Below, piece after piece: positions 8,101 through 15,655 of a stretch of 33,869 nucleotides of DNA. Each line of letters begins with the position of its first letter. Positions within the stretch are counted from its first letter, which is position 1. The translations under genes and the position numbers were made by a program. This DNA comes from an uncultured Oscillospiraceae bacterium (lineage in GTDB: Bacteria; Bacillota; Clostridia; Oscillospirales; Oscillospiraceae): positions 1-33,869 of the forward strand of contig CAKTGM010000020.1 of the NCBI GenBank assembly GCA_934561515.1. The letters run 5' to 3'. Under the pieces are notes generated by a model that saw only the letters and a program-made list of their open reading frames with translations, did no database searches and was not told the DNA's origin.

Positions 8101-8461
8101 CCTGCAGGCGATGGAGCACGACGCGCTCGAAGCGCCGAGCTATCTTCCCATCGCGGTGAAAAAGGACGGCACAGTGACGGGCAGCCTTGCCTCCGGCGGG
8201 CAGTTTGAAAAGCTCGCTCGCTATGTGGACCGCGTGCTGCGCGAGATCGCGGACGAGGTCTTTTCCGGCAACATCGATGCCGATCCTTACGCGCGCACGC
8301 CGCAGCAGTCGGCCTGCACCTACTGCGAGTTCGCAAGCGCCTGCCACTTTGAAGAGGGCAGCGGCAGCGACCGCATGGAATACATCAAAGCGACGAAAAA
8401 CGACGAATTCTGGCAGCATATCGACGAAGTGAACGGAGAGGAGGCGCGCGAGGATGGCTGA
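5126..8461 (+). CDS. addB: AddB subunit of the ATP-dependent helicase-nuclease
   Basis: A 1111-residue AddB, partner of AddA in the Firmicutes counterpart of RecBCD. The complex processes DNA double-strand ends for homologous recombination. A Walker A loop GRARTGKS lies at residues 7-14. The C-terminal nuclease domain has VGKVDRVD (Asp888), VDYKTG (Asp905, Lys907) and Gln925. The four cysteines that hold the AddB iron-sulphur cluster are all present: C747, then C1064, C1067 and C1073 in a C-x2-C-x5-C pattern. TTG 5126 is the preferred start because AGGAGG ends 8 bases before it. An in-frame ATG at 5099 would place that site inside the gene. The stop overlaps the addA start by 8 bases, so the two are translationally coupled. 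Confidence 0.95.
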   Translation: MLHLLMGRARTGKSERVLKKIAELGDSSQQILLVPEHASYVAEMDVCRACGDAASRHAEVLTFKLLSTRVLQVCGGSADVTLDAGGKLLTLQRALTELAPSLKVYRRASQRAAFLESLLDVMEELQAYAVAPETLAERVEDLEGESGDKLRDIALLYGVYLARLNAPGRDAREALQKLEEHLEESGYIDGKDVFLDGFSYFTGRELRILRILLRRAKSVTVTLLGDDGDRELFSAGLRVRAQLIALARDAGVPCEEETLAPSGDSGALSHLERCFFGPARTLAGGTDAVALYEAGSAYSECEWVAAQILSLVREQGCRYRDITVTARNLESYAAALQTAFARFGIPLYYAHRSDILQSSVLTLLLGALDAATGGFEYEDVFRCLKTGLAGLTMEECDLLENYALKWEVRGGAWTRETPWSAHPDGYGADWTDEARERLAAVNALRARVQGPFAHIKEGVGGSTAAEEKVRALYDYLEEIDLPDALQAQTERLFSEGEAQRAEETAQLWTILCGVMDQFVEILGDAVLGAEEFAQLFRLVLTQYSVGTIPVTLDAVNLCEMTRNDRHTVRALFLLGANDGVLPAAETGGGVLRDEDREALEQREIFLAPHGMEQFRLEIQNLYASLAQPTEKLTLSYPVSDGAGGEKRPSFAIGRIARLLPDVKVQKEDTDKAYRLTAKDAALEYAGEHIGGALWQYFEGRADAESALAAMRAAAHTTRGKLSRSAVRSLYGDALRLSASQMDKARACHFAYFLRYGLRAKERTGAGFDAPQIGTFVHDVMEHTLRAAKMRGGLHTLEKAELHALVQEAIADYKARVLPDLSEKRARFRYLFDRLCDSTQRIMDEVADELKHSDFEPMAFELAFGPGGQLPAITVREQGKTARVVGKVDRVDGWEHGGKLYLRVVDYKTGRKTFDLAEVRYGLGLQMLLYLFALEQAGGTLFGGKEIVPAGVLYTPAREPMLRCARDTAPEAIEKARKKELRRSGMVLEEPAVLQAMEHDALEAPSYLPIAVKKDGTVTGSLASGGQFEKLARYVDRVLREIADEVFSGNIDADPYARTPQQSACTYCEFASACHFEEGSGSDRMEYIKATKNDEFWQHIDEVNGEEAREDG

Positions 8462-11400
8462 AAAACTGACAAATGAACAGCAATCGGCGGTGGACAGCCG
8501 GGAGCGCAGCCTCCTTGTCTCCGCGGCGGCGGGCTCGGGCAAGACGAAGGTGCTCGTCGAGCGGCTCTTTTCCTATGTGGAGCGCGAGGGCGCGGATCTT
8601 GACGATTTTCTCATCATCACCTATACGCGCGCCGCGGCGAGCGAGCTGCGCGGCAAGATCGCCAAGGCGCTCACAGAGCGCATGGAGCGCGACCCCGGCA
8701 GCGAGCACCTGCGGCGGCAGATGCTGCGCGTTTACCGCGCGGACATCAAAACGGTGGACGCCTTCTGCACGGCGCTTCTGCGCGAGAACTGCCACCTGCT
8801 CGGCGAGGACGCGCGCGGCCATGCGCTGCGCCCGGATTTCCGCGTGCTGGACGAGAACGAGGCGCAGGTGCTGCGCGAGCGCGTGCTCGCGCGCACGCTG
8901 GATGATTTTTACGACCGCCTGACGGATGGCGGCGCGCTGCTGGCCGACACGCTCGGCGCGGGACGCGACGACAGCGCGCTCGAGGCGCTGGTGCTCGAGC
9001 TGCACGCAAAATTGCAGGCGCAGCCCTACGAGGACAAATGGCTGGATGCGCAGCGCGCGTTCTGGCGCGCCGTGCCGGAGAGGATCGAGGACACGCCCTA
9101 CGGCAAGATCCTCTTAAACGAGGTGCGGCGCAAGGCGCGCCACTGCAAAGACCTCTTGAGCCGCGCAGCGCAGGAGATGTGCGCGAACGACGCGCTCAAC
9201 CAGAAGTACGCGCCCGTCTTTTTGGATGTCTCCTTGCAGCTGGGCGCGCTGGAAGAAAAGACAAAGGAGGGCTGGGACGCTGCGCGCGGCACGGCGATCA
9301 CGTTCCCCCGCCTCTCGGCAGTGAAGGACAGCGACGGCGGCGAGATGAAATCGCGCATGAAGGGCCTATGGGACAGCTGCAAGGGAACAGTCAAGGGCTT
9401 TTCCGAGCTGTTTTCCGCCTCGTCCGGCGAGGCGGTGGCCGACCTTTGCGCGATGGCGCCCGCCATGCTCGCGCTCATCGACCTGACGCAGGAGTTCTCC
9501 CGCCGCTACAACGAGGAAAAGCGGCGGAGGGACGCCGCGGACTTTTCCGACGAGGAGCACGAGGCGATCCGCCTTCTCATCGGGGAGGACGGCGCACCGA
9601 CGGAGCTTGCACGCCTCGTCAGCGCGCGCTACCGCGAGATCATGGTGGACGAGTATCAGGACACCAACGAGGTGCAGAACCGCATTTTTGACGCGATATC
9701 CTGTAAAGGAGAAAACCTTTTCACGGTCGGCGACGTGAAGCAGAGCATCTATCGCTTCCGACTGGCAGACCCGCGCATCTTTTTGCAGCATTACAACACC
9801 TGGCCGCCCCTCGCGGCGGCGGGCGAACACGAGAGCGCGAAGCTCCTGCTCTCGCGCAATTTCCGCTCGCGCAAGGAGGTGCTGGAGGCGACAAATTTCG
9901 TCTTCTGCAACATTCTTTCCGAGGAAATGGGCGAGCTTGACTACGGCGAGGACGAAATGCTGCGCCCCGGCGCGAGCTATGTGCCCTCCGAGCGCTGCGG
10001 CGCGGAGTTCCACCTGCTCGACCTGCCAACGCAGACGGGCGAGCGGCGCGTGCGCGCGAGCGAGGCCGAGGCCGCGTTTGTCGCGGACTATATCCGTGAT
10101 ATGCTGTCAAGTAAATTCACTGTACAGGATGACGAGACGAAAGAGCTGCGTCCCGTGCGCGAGGAGGACATCGTCATCCTGATGCGCTCGCCGCGCACGC
10201 GTCTTGCAGACTATCGCCGCGCACTGGAATCGCGGGGCGTGCGCTGCGCCTCGGACGCAGGCGGCGACTTCTTTGCCGCGACGGAGATCGCGGTGCTCTT
10301 CTCCTTCTTGCAGGTCATCGACAATCCGCGTCAGGATGTGCCGCTGCTGTCGGTGCTGCGCTCTCCGCTCTTCGGCTTCACGGCCGATGAGCTTGCACGC
10401 ATCCGCGCAAAGCAGAAGGGCGGCGATTTTTACGATGCGCTGCTCGCGGATGAGAGCGAGAAGACGGCGCGTTTTCTCGCCCAATTGCGCGCGCTGCGCG
10501 AGCGGGCGGCGTCGCTTCGCGTGCGGGAGCTGCTCGATGAGATCTACCGCGCCTGCCATGTGACGGCGGTGTTCGGCGCGATGACGGACGGACAGGCGCG
10601 CAAGGAGAACCTGCTTGTTTTTTTGCACTTGAGCGAGGATTTTGAGCGCGCGGGCCACTCGGGCCTTTTCTCCTTTGTCAGCGCCCTGCGCGCCCAGCTT
10701 GCAAGCGGGGAGGCGAACGCGCCGCAGGGCGCGGGCGTGAGCGGCGGCGTGCGCATCATGTCGATCCACAAGTCGAAGGGCCTTGAGTTTCCAGTGGTCA
10801 TTTTGTCCGATCTTGCGCGGCGCTTCAGCAACATGGACTTTCAAAGCTCGGTGCTGGTGCATCCGCAGCTCGGGCTGGGGCCGGTCTGCGTGGACGCGCA
10901 GCGGCGCATCCAGTACCCCACGGCTGCGCGTCAGGCGCTCGAGCGCACGCTGCGGCGCGAGGCCAAGGCCGAGGAAATGCGCGTGCTCTATGTTGCGATG
11001 ACGCGCGCAAAGGAAAAGCTCGTGATGGTGCACACGCAGGCGAACGCGCGCAGCCGCGTCCGGGACCTTCTGGCCGTGAGCTCGTGCCCTGTGCTGCCCG
11101 AGGCCGTAGACGACGCAAAATGCATGGGCGACTGGATCATGCTGCCGCTTTTGGAGCGCAGCGAGGCGTATGCGCTCCGCGCGTTTGCCGAGCAGAGCGG
11201 CGAAGGACGGTTCTTTGCCGACGAAACGCCGTGGACCGTGTGCGTGCATGACGCGCTGAGCACCTTTGCGCCCGCGGCAGAGGACGAGACGGCGCACGAG
11301 GCTGCGCCGCGTGCGCCGGAGGTGCGCGTGGATACCTTGGCGCTCGAGTACGAATATCCCCACCGCGCGGAGACGCTCCTGCCCGCAAAGCTCACGGCAA

Positions 11401-12017
11401 CGCAGCTCAAGGGCCGCGCGCTGGACGAAGAGATCTCCGAGAACACGACGCTGCCGCCCAGACTGCGCAGTCTCTGTAAACCGAAATTCCTTGCGGGAAA
11501 GGCGGCGCTCACAGGCGCCGAGCGCGGCACGGCGATCCATCTTGCGATGCAGTACCTCGACTTTTCCCGCGCAGAGGACGAGGCGGGCGTGCGCGCGCAG
11601 CTCGAGGCGATGCGCACGCAGCGCAAGCTGACGGACGAGCAGGCGCGGGCCGTGGATGTGCGCGCGATCGTGCGCTTTTTGCAAAGTCCGCTCGCGCAGC
11701 GCATCCGAAGGAGCGAAAGCGTCCGACGCGAGTACCGCTTCTCGCTGCTGCGCCCCGTGCGGGAGTTTGCGAACGTGGACGCGGATGACGCGGTGCTCTT
11801 GCAGGGCGTGGTGGACTGCTTCTTTGAGGAGGGCGGCGAGATCGTGGTCGTGGACTTCAAGACTGACCGCGTCTCGCGCGATGACCTCGCAGAGCGCGCC
11901 GCGCACTATCGCCCCCAGCTTGAGGCCTACTCCATGGCGCTCGCGCGCGTGACAGGGAAACGGGTCAAGGAAAAGCTGCTGTACTTCTTCTCCGCCGGGG
12001 AAGAAGTGCGGCTGTAA
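8454..12017 (+). CDS. addA: AddA helicase-nuclease subunit
   Basis: A 1187-residue UvrD-like superfamily 1 helicase with a C-terminal RecB-type nuclease. Motifs in order: Walker A AAAGSGKTK (Lys30), ITYTRAAASELRGKI (Ia), VDEYQDTN (Asp399, Glu400), GDVKQSIYRFR (III), LSRNFRSR (IV), IMSIHKSKGLEFPVV (V) and YVAMTRAKEKL (VI, about 847-857). The nuclease residues are His1029 (GTAIHLAM), Asp1121 (GVVDC) and Asp1134/Lys1136 (VVDFKTD), so both activities look intact. The ATG lies inside the end of addB with AGGAGG upstream. The motor translocates on DNA ends and, with AddB, degrades them until a Chi-like sequence is met. The pair forms a two-gene operon closed by a terminator. Confidence 0.96.
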   Translation: MAEKLTNEQQSAVDSRERSLLVSAAAGSGKTKVLVERLFSYVEREGADLDDFLIITYTRAAASELRGKIAKALTERMERDPGSEHLRRQMLRVYRADIKTVDAFCTALLRENCHLLGEDARGHALRPDFRVLDENEAQVLRERVLARTLDDFYDRLTDGGALLADTLGAGRDDSALEALVLELHAKLQAQPYEDKWLDAQRAFWRAVPERIEDTPYGKILLNEVRRKARHCKDLLSRAAQEMCANDALNQKYAPVFLDVSLQLGALEEKTKEGWDAARGTAITFPRLSAVKDSDGGEMKSRMKGLWDSCKGTVKGFSELFSASSGEAVADLCAMAPAMLALIDLTQEFSRRYNEEKRRRDAADFSDEEHEAIRLLIGEDGAPTELARLVSARYREIMVDEYQDTNEVQNRIFDAISCKGENLFTVGDVKQSIYRFRLADPRIFLQHYNTWPPLAAAGEHESAKLLLSRNFRSRKEVLEATNFVFCNILSEEMGELDYGEDEMLRPGASYVPSERCGAEFHLLDLPTQTGERRVRASEAEAAFVADYIRDMLSSKFTVQDDETKELRPVREEDIVILMRSPRTRLADYRRALESRGVRCASDAGGDFFAATEIAVLFSFLQVIDNPRQDVPLLSVLRSPLFGFTADELARIRAKQKGGDFYDALLADESEKTARFLAQLRALRERAASLRVRELLDEIYRACHVTAVFGAMTDGQARKENLLVFLHLSEDFERAGHSGLFSFVSALRAQLASGEANAPQGAGVSGGVRIMSIHKSKGLEFPVVILSDLARRFSNMDFQSSVLVHPQLGLGPVCVDAQRRIQYPTAARQALERTLRREAKAEEMRVLYVAMTRAKEKLVMVHTQANARSRVRDLLAVSSCPVLPEAVDDAKCMGDWIMLPLLERSEAYALRAFAEQSGEGRFFADETPWTVCVHDALSTFAPAAEDETAHEAAPRAPEVRVDTLALEYEYPHRAETLLPAKLTATQLKGRALDEEISENTTLPPRLRSLCKPKFLAGKAALTGAERGTAIHLAMQYLDFSRAEDEAGVRAQLEAMRTQRKLTDEQARAVDVRAIVRFLQSPLAQRIRRSESVRREYRFSLLRPVREFANVDADDAVLLQGVVDCFFEEGGEIVVVDFKTDRVSRDDLAERAAHYRPQLEAYSMALARVTGKRVKEKLLYFFSAGEEVRL

Positions 12018-12046
12018 CGCGGGACGGATATCCCGCGCAGAACAAG

Positions 12047-12082
12047 AAAAGAGGCATCCTCCGTCGGCGGATGCCTCTTTTA
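12047..12082. terminator. Intrinsic terminator between addA and azlD
   Basis: The inverted repeat AAAAGAGGCATCC ... GGATGCCTCTTTT lies about 30 bases after the addA stop. It has A/T flanks on both sides and can end the convergent azlCD transcript as well. Confidence 0.8.
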
Positions 12083-12096
12083 CTTCTATTCACGGC

Positions 12097-12399
12097 TCAC
12101 ACGAGGAAAAATTCAAGGACGAACACCGTGGCGCAGCAGAGGAGCGACACGGGCAAAAGCCCCAGCCCGCACCACGAGCACGCGATGCCAACGAGCATGG
12201 CCGCCGCGCCCGCGACGGGCGACTGCGTGGCGTGCATGATAGCGGGAAAGGTCATCACCGAGAGCGTGACATAGGGCACATAATAGAGAAACGAGCGCAG
12301 GAAGGGGCTGCGGATGGGCTTGCGGATGAGCGTGAGCGGCAGGACACGGATGAGATAGGTCGTGAGCGCCATGACGAACAGATAGAGATAGGTTTTCAT
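12097..12399 (-). CDS. azlD: AzlD-like small subunit of branched-chain amino acid exporter
   Basis: A 100-residue, four-span membrane protein of the AzlD family with TTYLIRVLPL near the N-terminus and YVPYVTLSVMTFPAI in the middle. With AzlC it forms a two-component exporter related to BrnFE, which removes branched-chain amino acids or methionine. Its ATG overlaps the azlC stop by 4 bases (ATGA), giving coupled translation. No AsnC/Lrp-type regulator gene is adjacent, although such genes often accompany this pair. Confidence 0.88.
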   Translation of the reverse strand: MKTYLYLFVMALTTYLIRVLPLTLIRKPIRSPFLRSFLYYVPYVTLSVMTFPAIMHATQSPVAGAAAMLVGIACSWCGLGLLPVSLLCCATVFVLEFFLV

Positions 12400-13106
12400 G
12401 CGACGAGATCATCCTCCTTGTGCGGAAACAGGATGGCGGCGAGCGCGGAGATGACGATGGTCAGAAGCAAAATGCGCATTCCCTCGGACAGCTCGCGCGT
12501 GAAGGGCAGGACGCTTGCGAGGAACGAGCAGGCAAAGCTCACGCCGACGCAGGCGAGCACGGTGCGGTTCTGGCGGCTGACGGGAATGATGATGGCGATG
12601 AACATACCAAAGAGCATGACGGAAAAGCCGCTCTCCGCCCACGCGGGCATGAGGTTGCCGAGCAGCACGCCGAGCACCGTGCCGAGACTCCAGCACGGCA
12701 TGGCGGCGCACATCGCGCCGAGGTAATAGTGCACGTCGAGATAGCCGGGCTGCGCAACGGCGAGGCCGAACAGCTCATCCGTGAGATCGTAGGCGATGAG
12801 CATCCGCCAGGAAAGCGGCGTGTCGGGCGCAAGGTGCTGGCTGAGCGCGCAGCTCATCAGAAGGTAGCGCGCGTTGACGACCAGCATCATCAGCGCCATG
12901 GCCCAGAAGCCCGCGTCTGCGGCGATGATGGTGATGCCGCCGTACTCGCCGGAGGAGGCATTGTTCAAAAAGCTGAGCAGAAAGCCCTGAAAGATGCTCA
13001 GGTGCGCGCTGTGGGCGCTGATGCCGACGCCGAAGCTGACGGCAAAGTAACCGAGGGCGATGGGCGCGCCGTCGCGCAGACCCCGCAGGAAACCCCGCTG
13101 ATGCAT
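12396..13106 (-). CDS. azlC: AzlC-like large subunit of branched-chain amino acid exporter
   Basis: A 236-residue polytopic membrane protein of the AzlC family. It shows GLRDGAPIALGYFAVSFGVG near the N-terminus, NNASSGEYGG, and the NARYLLMSCALSQHL and YDLTDELFGLA stretches typical of the family. The ATG at 13106 has AAGGA 7 bases upstream. It is the first gene of the azlCD operon, transcribed from a promoter at 13163-13191 that interleaves with the promoter of the divergent acetyltransferase gene. The substrate is inferred from the family. Confidence 0.9.
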   Translation of the reverse strand: MHQRGFLRGLRDGAPIALGYFAVSFGVGISAHSAHLSIFQGFLLSFLNNASSGEYGGITIIAADAGFWAMALMMLVVNARYLLMSCALSQHLAPDTPLSWRMLIAYDLTDELFGLAVAQPGYLDVHYYLGAMCAAMPCWSLGTVLGVLLGNLMPAWAESGFSVMLFGMFIAIIIPVSRQNRTVLACVGVSFACSFLASVLPFTRELSEGMRILLLTIVISALAAILFPHKEDDLVA

Positions 13107-13162
13107 ATAAAAATCCTTCTCTCTTTTACTTGGGAAAGCCGCGCTCTGCCGCGGCGAACGCT

Positions 13163-13191
13163 ATTATACGTCCAAGATTGACAGAAGTAAA
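13163..13191 (-). promoter_or_regulatory. Promoter of azlCD
   Basis: On the minus strand TTTACT (13186-13191), a 17-bp spacer and a perfect TATAAT (13163-13168). It lies 57 bases before the azlC start. Its -35 box is interleaved with the -35 region of the opposite promoter. Confidence 0.7.
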
Positions 13192-13206
13192 GAGGGCGTG
13201 TATCAT
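13178..13206 (+). promoter_or_regulatory. Promoter of the ElaA-like acetyltransferase gene
   Basis: A perfect TTGACA (13178-13183), a 17-bp spacer and TATCAT (13201-13206), 31 bases before the ATG. It overlaps the azlC promoter on the opposite strand. Confidence 0.75.
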
Positions 13207-13236
13207 AAAAAAACGATATGACCGGGAGGGAAGGCA

Positions 13237-13677
13237 ATGGAACTCAGAGTGAAGCATTTTTCCGCGCTGAGCGCAAAGGAGCTGCACGATATTTACAGGC
13301 TGCGCGTGTCGGTCTTCGTGGTGGAGCAGCGCTGCCCCTATCAGGAGGTGGACGACGCGGACGAGCGGGCGTACCACGTCTGGCTCGAAGAGGACGGCGC
13401 GATCCGCGCGTATCTTCGCGTGCTCGAGCCGGGCGCCGCGTTTCCCGAGTGCGCCATCGGGCGCGTGATCGCCGCCGAGCGCCGGCACGGGCTGGGAACG
13501 CGCATCGTTGCGGAGGGGCTGCGCGTTGCGCAGGAGCAATACGGCGCGGACAAGGTGCGTATCGAGGCGCAGACCTACGCGCGGACGCTCTACGAGCGTC
13601 TGGGCTTTGTGCAGACGACGGAGGAGTTTTTGGAGGACGGTATCCCACACATCGGGATGCTGTGGCAAAAAAAGTGA
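13237..13677 (+). CDS. ElaA-family GNAT N-acetyltransferase
   Basis: A 146-residue single-domain acetyltransferase of the GNAT superfamily. The block RLRVSVFVVEQRCPYQEVD (residues 21-39) identifies the ElaA group. ERRHGLGTRI (81-90) is the acetyl-CoA pyrophosphate-binding loop, and YERLGFV near the C-terminus is the usual fourth motif. The substrate of ElaA proteins is not established. The ATG has GGGAGGG 6 bases upstream. The gene is monocistronic, divergent from azlCD, and followed by a weak hairpin. Confidence 0.88.
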   Translation: MELRVKHFSALSAKELHDIYRLRVSVFVVEQRCPYQEVDDADERAYHVWLEEDGAIRAYLRVLEPGAAFPECAIGRVIAAERRHGLGTRIVAEGLRVAQEQYGADKVRIEAQTYARTLYERLGFVQTTEEFLEDGIPHIGMLWQKK

Positions 13678-13679
13678 AG

Positions 13680-13710
13680 ATTTTCCCGAAAAGGCGGAAA
13701 ATTTCTCTTG
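13680..13710 (+). terminator. Weak intrinsic terminator after the ElaA-like gene
   Basis: ATTTTCC (13680-13686) pairs with GGAAAAT (13696-13702) and is followed by a T-rich TTCTCTT. The stem is AT-rich and the tail imperfect, so termination may be partial. It directly abuts the rpmE promoter. Confidence 0.4.
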
Positions 13711-13736
13711 CAATTTGACAGAAAGCGTGGTAACAT
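13708..13736 (+). promoter_or_regulatory. Promoter of rpmE
   Basis: TTGCAA (13708-13713), a 17-bp spacer and TAACAT (13731-13736) with an extended TGG before the -10. A second TTGACA at 13715-13720 has no -10 at a good distance. The leader to the ATG would be about 50 bases. Confidence 0.6.
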
Positions 13737-13792
13737 ACCAAATGGCTTTGTTATCAAGGTACATTTGGATCGGAAAGAGGTGAACACGAGCA

Positions 13793-13993
13793 ATGAAGGA
13801 AGGAATCCATCCCAATTATCAGCAGACTACTATTACTTGCGCCTGCGGTAATGTGATTGAGACAGGTTCTACCAAGCAGAACATCAAGGTAGAAGTGTGC
13901 TCTAAGTGTCACCCCTTCTTCACTGGTAAGCAGAAGCTGGTCGATACCGGCGGCCGCGTTGCCAAGTTCAACAAGAAGTTCGGCCTGAACTAA
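13793..13993 (+). CDS. rpmE: 50S ribosomal protein L31 (zinc-binding form)
   Basis: A 66-residue L31 of the cysteine-containing, zinc-binding type: CAC at residues 16-18 and CSKC at 36-39, then HPFFTGKQK and a basic C-terminus. L31 sits at the 50S central protuberance and bridges to the 30S head. In many Firmicutes a zinc-free paralogue replaces it under zinc starvation; no second copy or Zur-like site is visible here. The ATG has AGAGGTG about 10 bases upstream. It stands alone with its own promoter and a strong terminator. Confidence 0.96.
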   Translation: MKEGIHPNYQQTTITCACGNVIETGSTKQNIKVEVCSKCHPFFTGKQKLVDTGGRVAKFNKKFGLN

Positions 13994-14002
13994 TTCAATC
14001 AC

Positions 14003-14036
14003 AAAAGCAGCTCTGCTATGGCAGAGCTGCTTTTTT
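14003..14036. terminator. Strong terminator after rpmE
   Basis: A perfect 14-bp stem AAAAGCAGCTCTGC (14003-14016) with its complement (14021-14034), a 4-base loop and six Ts. It also lies just after the end of the convergent XRE gene and can serve both strands. Confidence 0.9.
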
Positions 14037-14058
14037 CTTTGCACCGCGCGGAAAATGG

Positions 14059-15396
14059 TCAGTTTTCTGTGGCGGGATATTCAACGGTAAAGGGGAGAGA
14101 GCCGAAGGGATCAAGATCATTTGTCTCGTCCCAATCGTCTCCGCCCTCTGTGCTGCGCGCTTCAAAGAGACGGGCGCGCAGGGTGACGCCATTCGAAAGA
14201 TCGACAACAAGCTCGCAGACGAGCGGCGTCGTTTCAAGCGTAATGGAGAAGGATGCCGGTTTCTTGTCGGCGATGGTGAGATCATAATACGCAACATCCT
14301 GCGGAACGCAGACGGCCTCGGCGCTGTCGCTGTTGATCGCGGTGACGATGGGCGCATCCGAGCACGACGATGCCGCAAGCGGCACGCGCTCGAGAACTTC
14401 GCCCGCGCGGCTGAATGCAAGATACGCGCTGCGGACGGAAGCACGAGACAGCGCGCCGAGCGAAATGCTGCCGGAAAGGCGCGCGTCGGAGGAAGGCTTA
14501 AAGTTATATACCCACGGCCCGCCGGTGCTGCGGCTGTAGGAATAGGGGATAAAGAGATAGCTGACCTGCGGGAGAGCATTGTCCTTGAGAGAAGAGATCG
14601 CGCCAAGGTCTCCCGACTGCTTTGCGCCGTCCTTTTCAAAGCTGACGCTGACACCGAGATCATTGCTCAGCGCAAGCGTCACTTCGCCGGTGAGATACCC
14701 GTGATCGTCCTGCGTGAGCGGCAGACGATGGCAGTTCTCGGGAGAAGGGGCGTCGCGGTCGGTCAGAAGAAGGCTCACGTGCGTCTCTTCGTCGATCGCC
14801 TTCGGCAGCAGCGAAAAGGCGAGCGTGCACTCCTTCTTTTTGAGGTCAACGTTCGTCACATTGTAGTCGAACTGCAAAACAAGGCTTGTTTCGCGCTCCA
14901 GAATATCCGAAACGGTGCTGCTGATGCCGTTGATCTGGTTGGAGAGACTGCTCTGCACGCCGTACAGCTCGCTGCACAGGTCGTCCACCTGTGAACTGAG
15001 GGCGTTGATGCGGCTGTTGTAATGCGCGCCGACGGCGATGAGCGCGGCGAGCGCCACGGCCGCGCCGCCGATACTCTTCTTATGCTGCGCGCAGAAGGTG
15101 CGAAAGTCGGGCTTTGCCGCGGCAGTGTCTTCGGCAGCGTCCTGCGATGCACCCTCGGCGGCGGGAGCGGCGGGAGAGCTGTCCTGCTGCTCCTTGGCGT
15201 GCTCAAGGCTCAAAAGCGCGTCGACGGAGACCTGATAGATCTTGCTCAGCTCGATGAGCTTTGGAAGCTCCGGCTGCGTTGCGCCGCTCTCCCATTTGGA
15301 AACGGCCTGACGCGAAACGCCGAGCTTTTCGGCAAGCTCCTCCTGCGACATACCGCTCGCGCGGCGCAGTTCGTATAGCTTTTCGTAAAGTTCCAT
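14059..15396 (-). CDS. Membrane-anchored XRE-family regulator with large external domain
   Basis: A 445-residue protein. Residues 1-65 are a Cro/C1-type helix-turn-helix (MSQEELAEKLGVSRQAVSKWE at 16-36). An Ala/Glu/Asp-rich linker (70-98) follows, then one membrane span at about 108-126. Next is a Ser/Gln-rich coiled coil (128-170) and about 275 residues of beta-rich sequence of unknown fold, predicted outside the cell. This suggests a one-component regulator that senses something at the surface and acts on nearby DNA. The ligand and targets are unknown. The ATG at 15396 has AAAGGAGG 8 bases upstream. A perfect palindrome lies 117 bases upstream of the ATG. No partner gene is adjacent: hflX is divergent and rpmE convergent. 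Confidence 0.85.
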   Translation of the reverse strand: MELYEKLYELRRASGMSQEELAEKLGVSRQAVSKWESGATQPELPKLIELSKIYQVSVDALLSLEHAKEQQDSSPAAPAAEGASQDAAEDTAAAKPDFRTFCAQHKKSIGGAAVALAALIAVGAHYNSRINALSSQVDDLCSELYGVQSSLSNQINGISSTVSDILERETSLVLQFDYNVTNVDLKKKECTLAFSLLPKAIDEETHVSLLLTDRDAPSPENCHRLPLTQDDHGYLTGEVTLALSNDLGVSVSFEKDGAKQSGDLGAISSLKDNALPQVSYLFIPYSYSRSTGGPWVYNFKPSSDARLSGSISLGALSRASVRSAYLAFSRAGEVLERVPLAASSCSDAPIVTAINSDSAEAVCVPQDVAYYDLTIADKKPASFSITLETTPLVCELVVDLSNGVTLRARLFEARSTEGGDDWDETNDLDPFGSLPFTVEYPATEN

Positions 15397-15460
15397 GCGT
15401 GATTCCTCCTTTGGGGAATGATGCTGCACCTGACGCCGTGCACTGCGCCTTTGCAGGAAA

Positions 15461-15466
15461 AGCATA
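15461..15466 (-). promoter_or_regulatory. Candidate extended -10 of the XRE gene
   Basis: TGC-TATGCT on the minus strand, 65 bases before the ATG. No good -35 is seen at 16-18 bp, so this assignment is weak. An isolated TTGACA at 15510-15515, overlapping the palindrome, has no -10 partner. Confidence 0.3.
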
Positions 15467-15512
15467 GCAGGAAAACGGGAGAAAACACCACCAACCGGGC
15501 GTTTCTTTTTGT

Positions 15513-15525
15513 CAACCTGAGGTTG
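15513..15525. promoter_or_regulatory. Perfect palindrome, candidate XRE operator
   Basis: CAACCTGAGGTTG is a 6-1-6 perfect inverted repeat in the gap between the XRE gene and hflX. It overlaps a TTGACA on the minus strand. Its size suits a dimeric helix-turn-helix regulator, and autoregulation by the neighbouring XRE protein is the simplest inference. No binding evidence exists here. Confidence 0.5.
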
Positions 15526-15582
15526 CGTCCGCCCTATTTTCGCATGAAAGGGGCGGAAATGTCAATGAAAAGCGTTCCCCCC

Positions 15583-15611
15583 TTTTCTTTTGGCGGAGAA
15601 TGCTCTATAAT
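15583..15611 (+). promoter_or_regulatory. Promoter of the hflX operon
   Basis: A perfect TATAAT (15606-15611) with a weak -35 TTTTCT (15583-15588) 17 bp upstream. The expected leader to the hflX ATG is about 38 bases. Confidence 0.6.
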
Positions 15612-15655
15612 AAAAATGATTTGCACAGCGCCGCAGGGCGCGATAAGGAGAATCT

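Noticed and set aside
10107..11906. 599-codon minus-strand frame inside addA
   Set aside because: Antisense shadow of a gene with all helicase and nuclease motifs.
12019..12039. Short hairpin CGCGGGA...TCCCGCG after addA
   Set aside because: It has no T-run. The true terminator follows at 12047-12082, so this is probably incidental.
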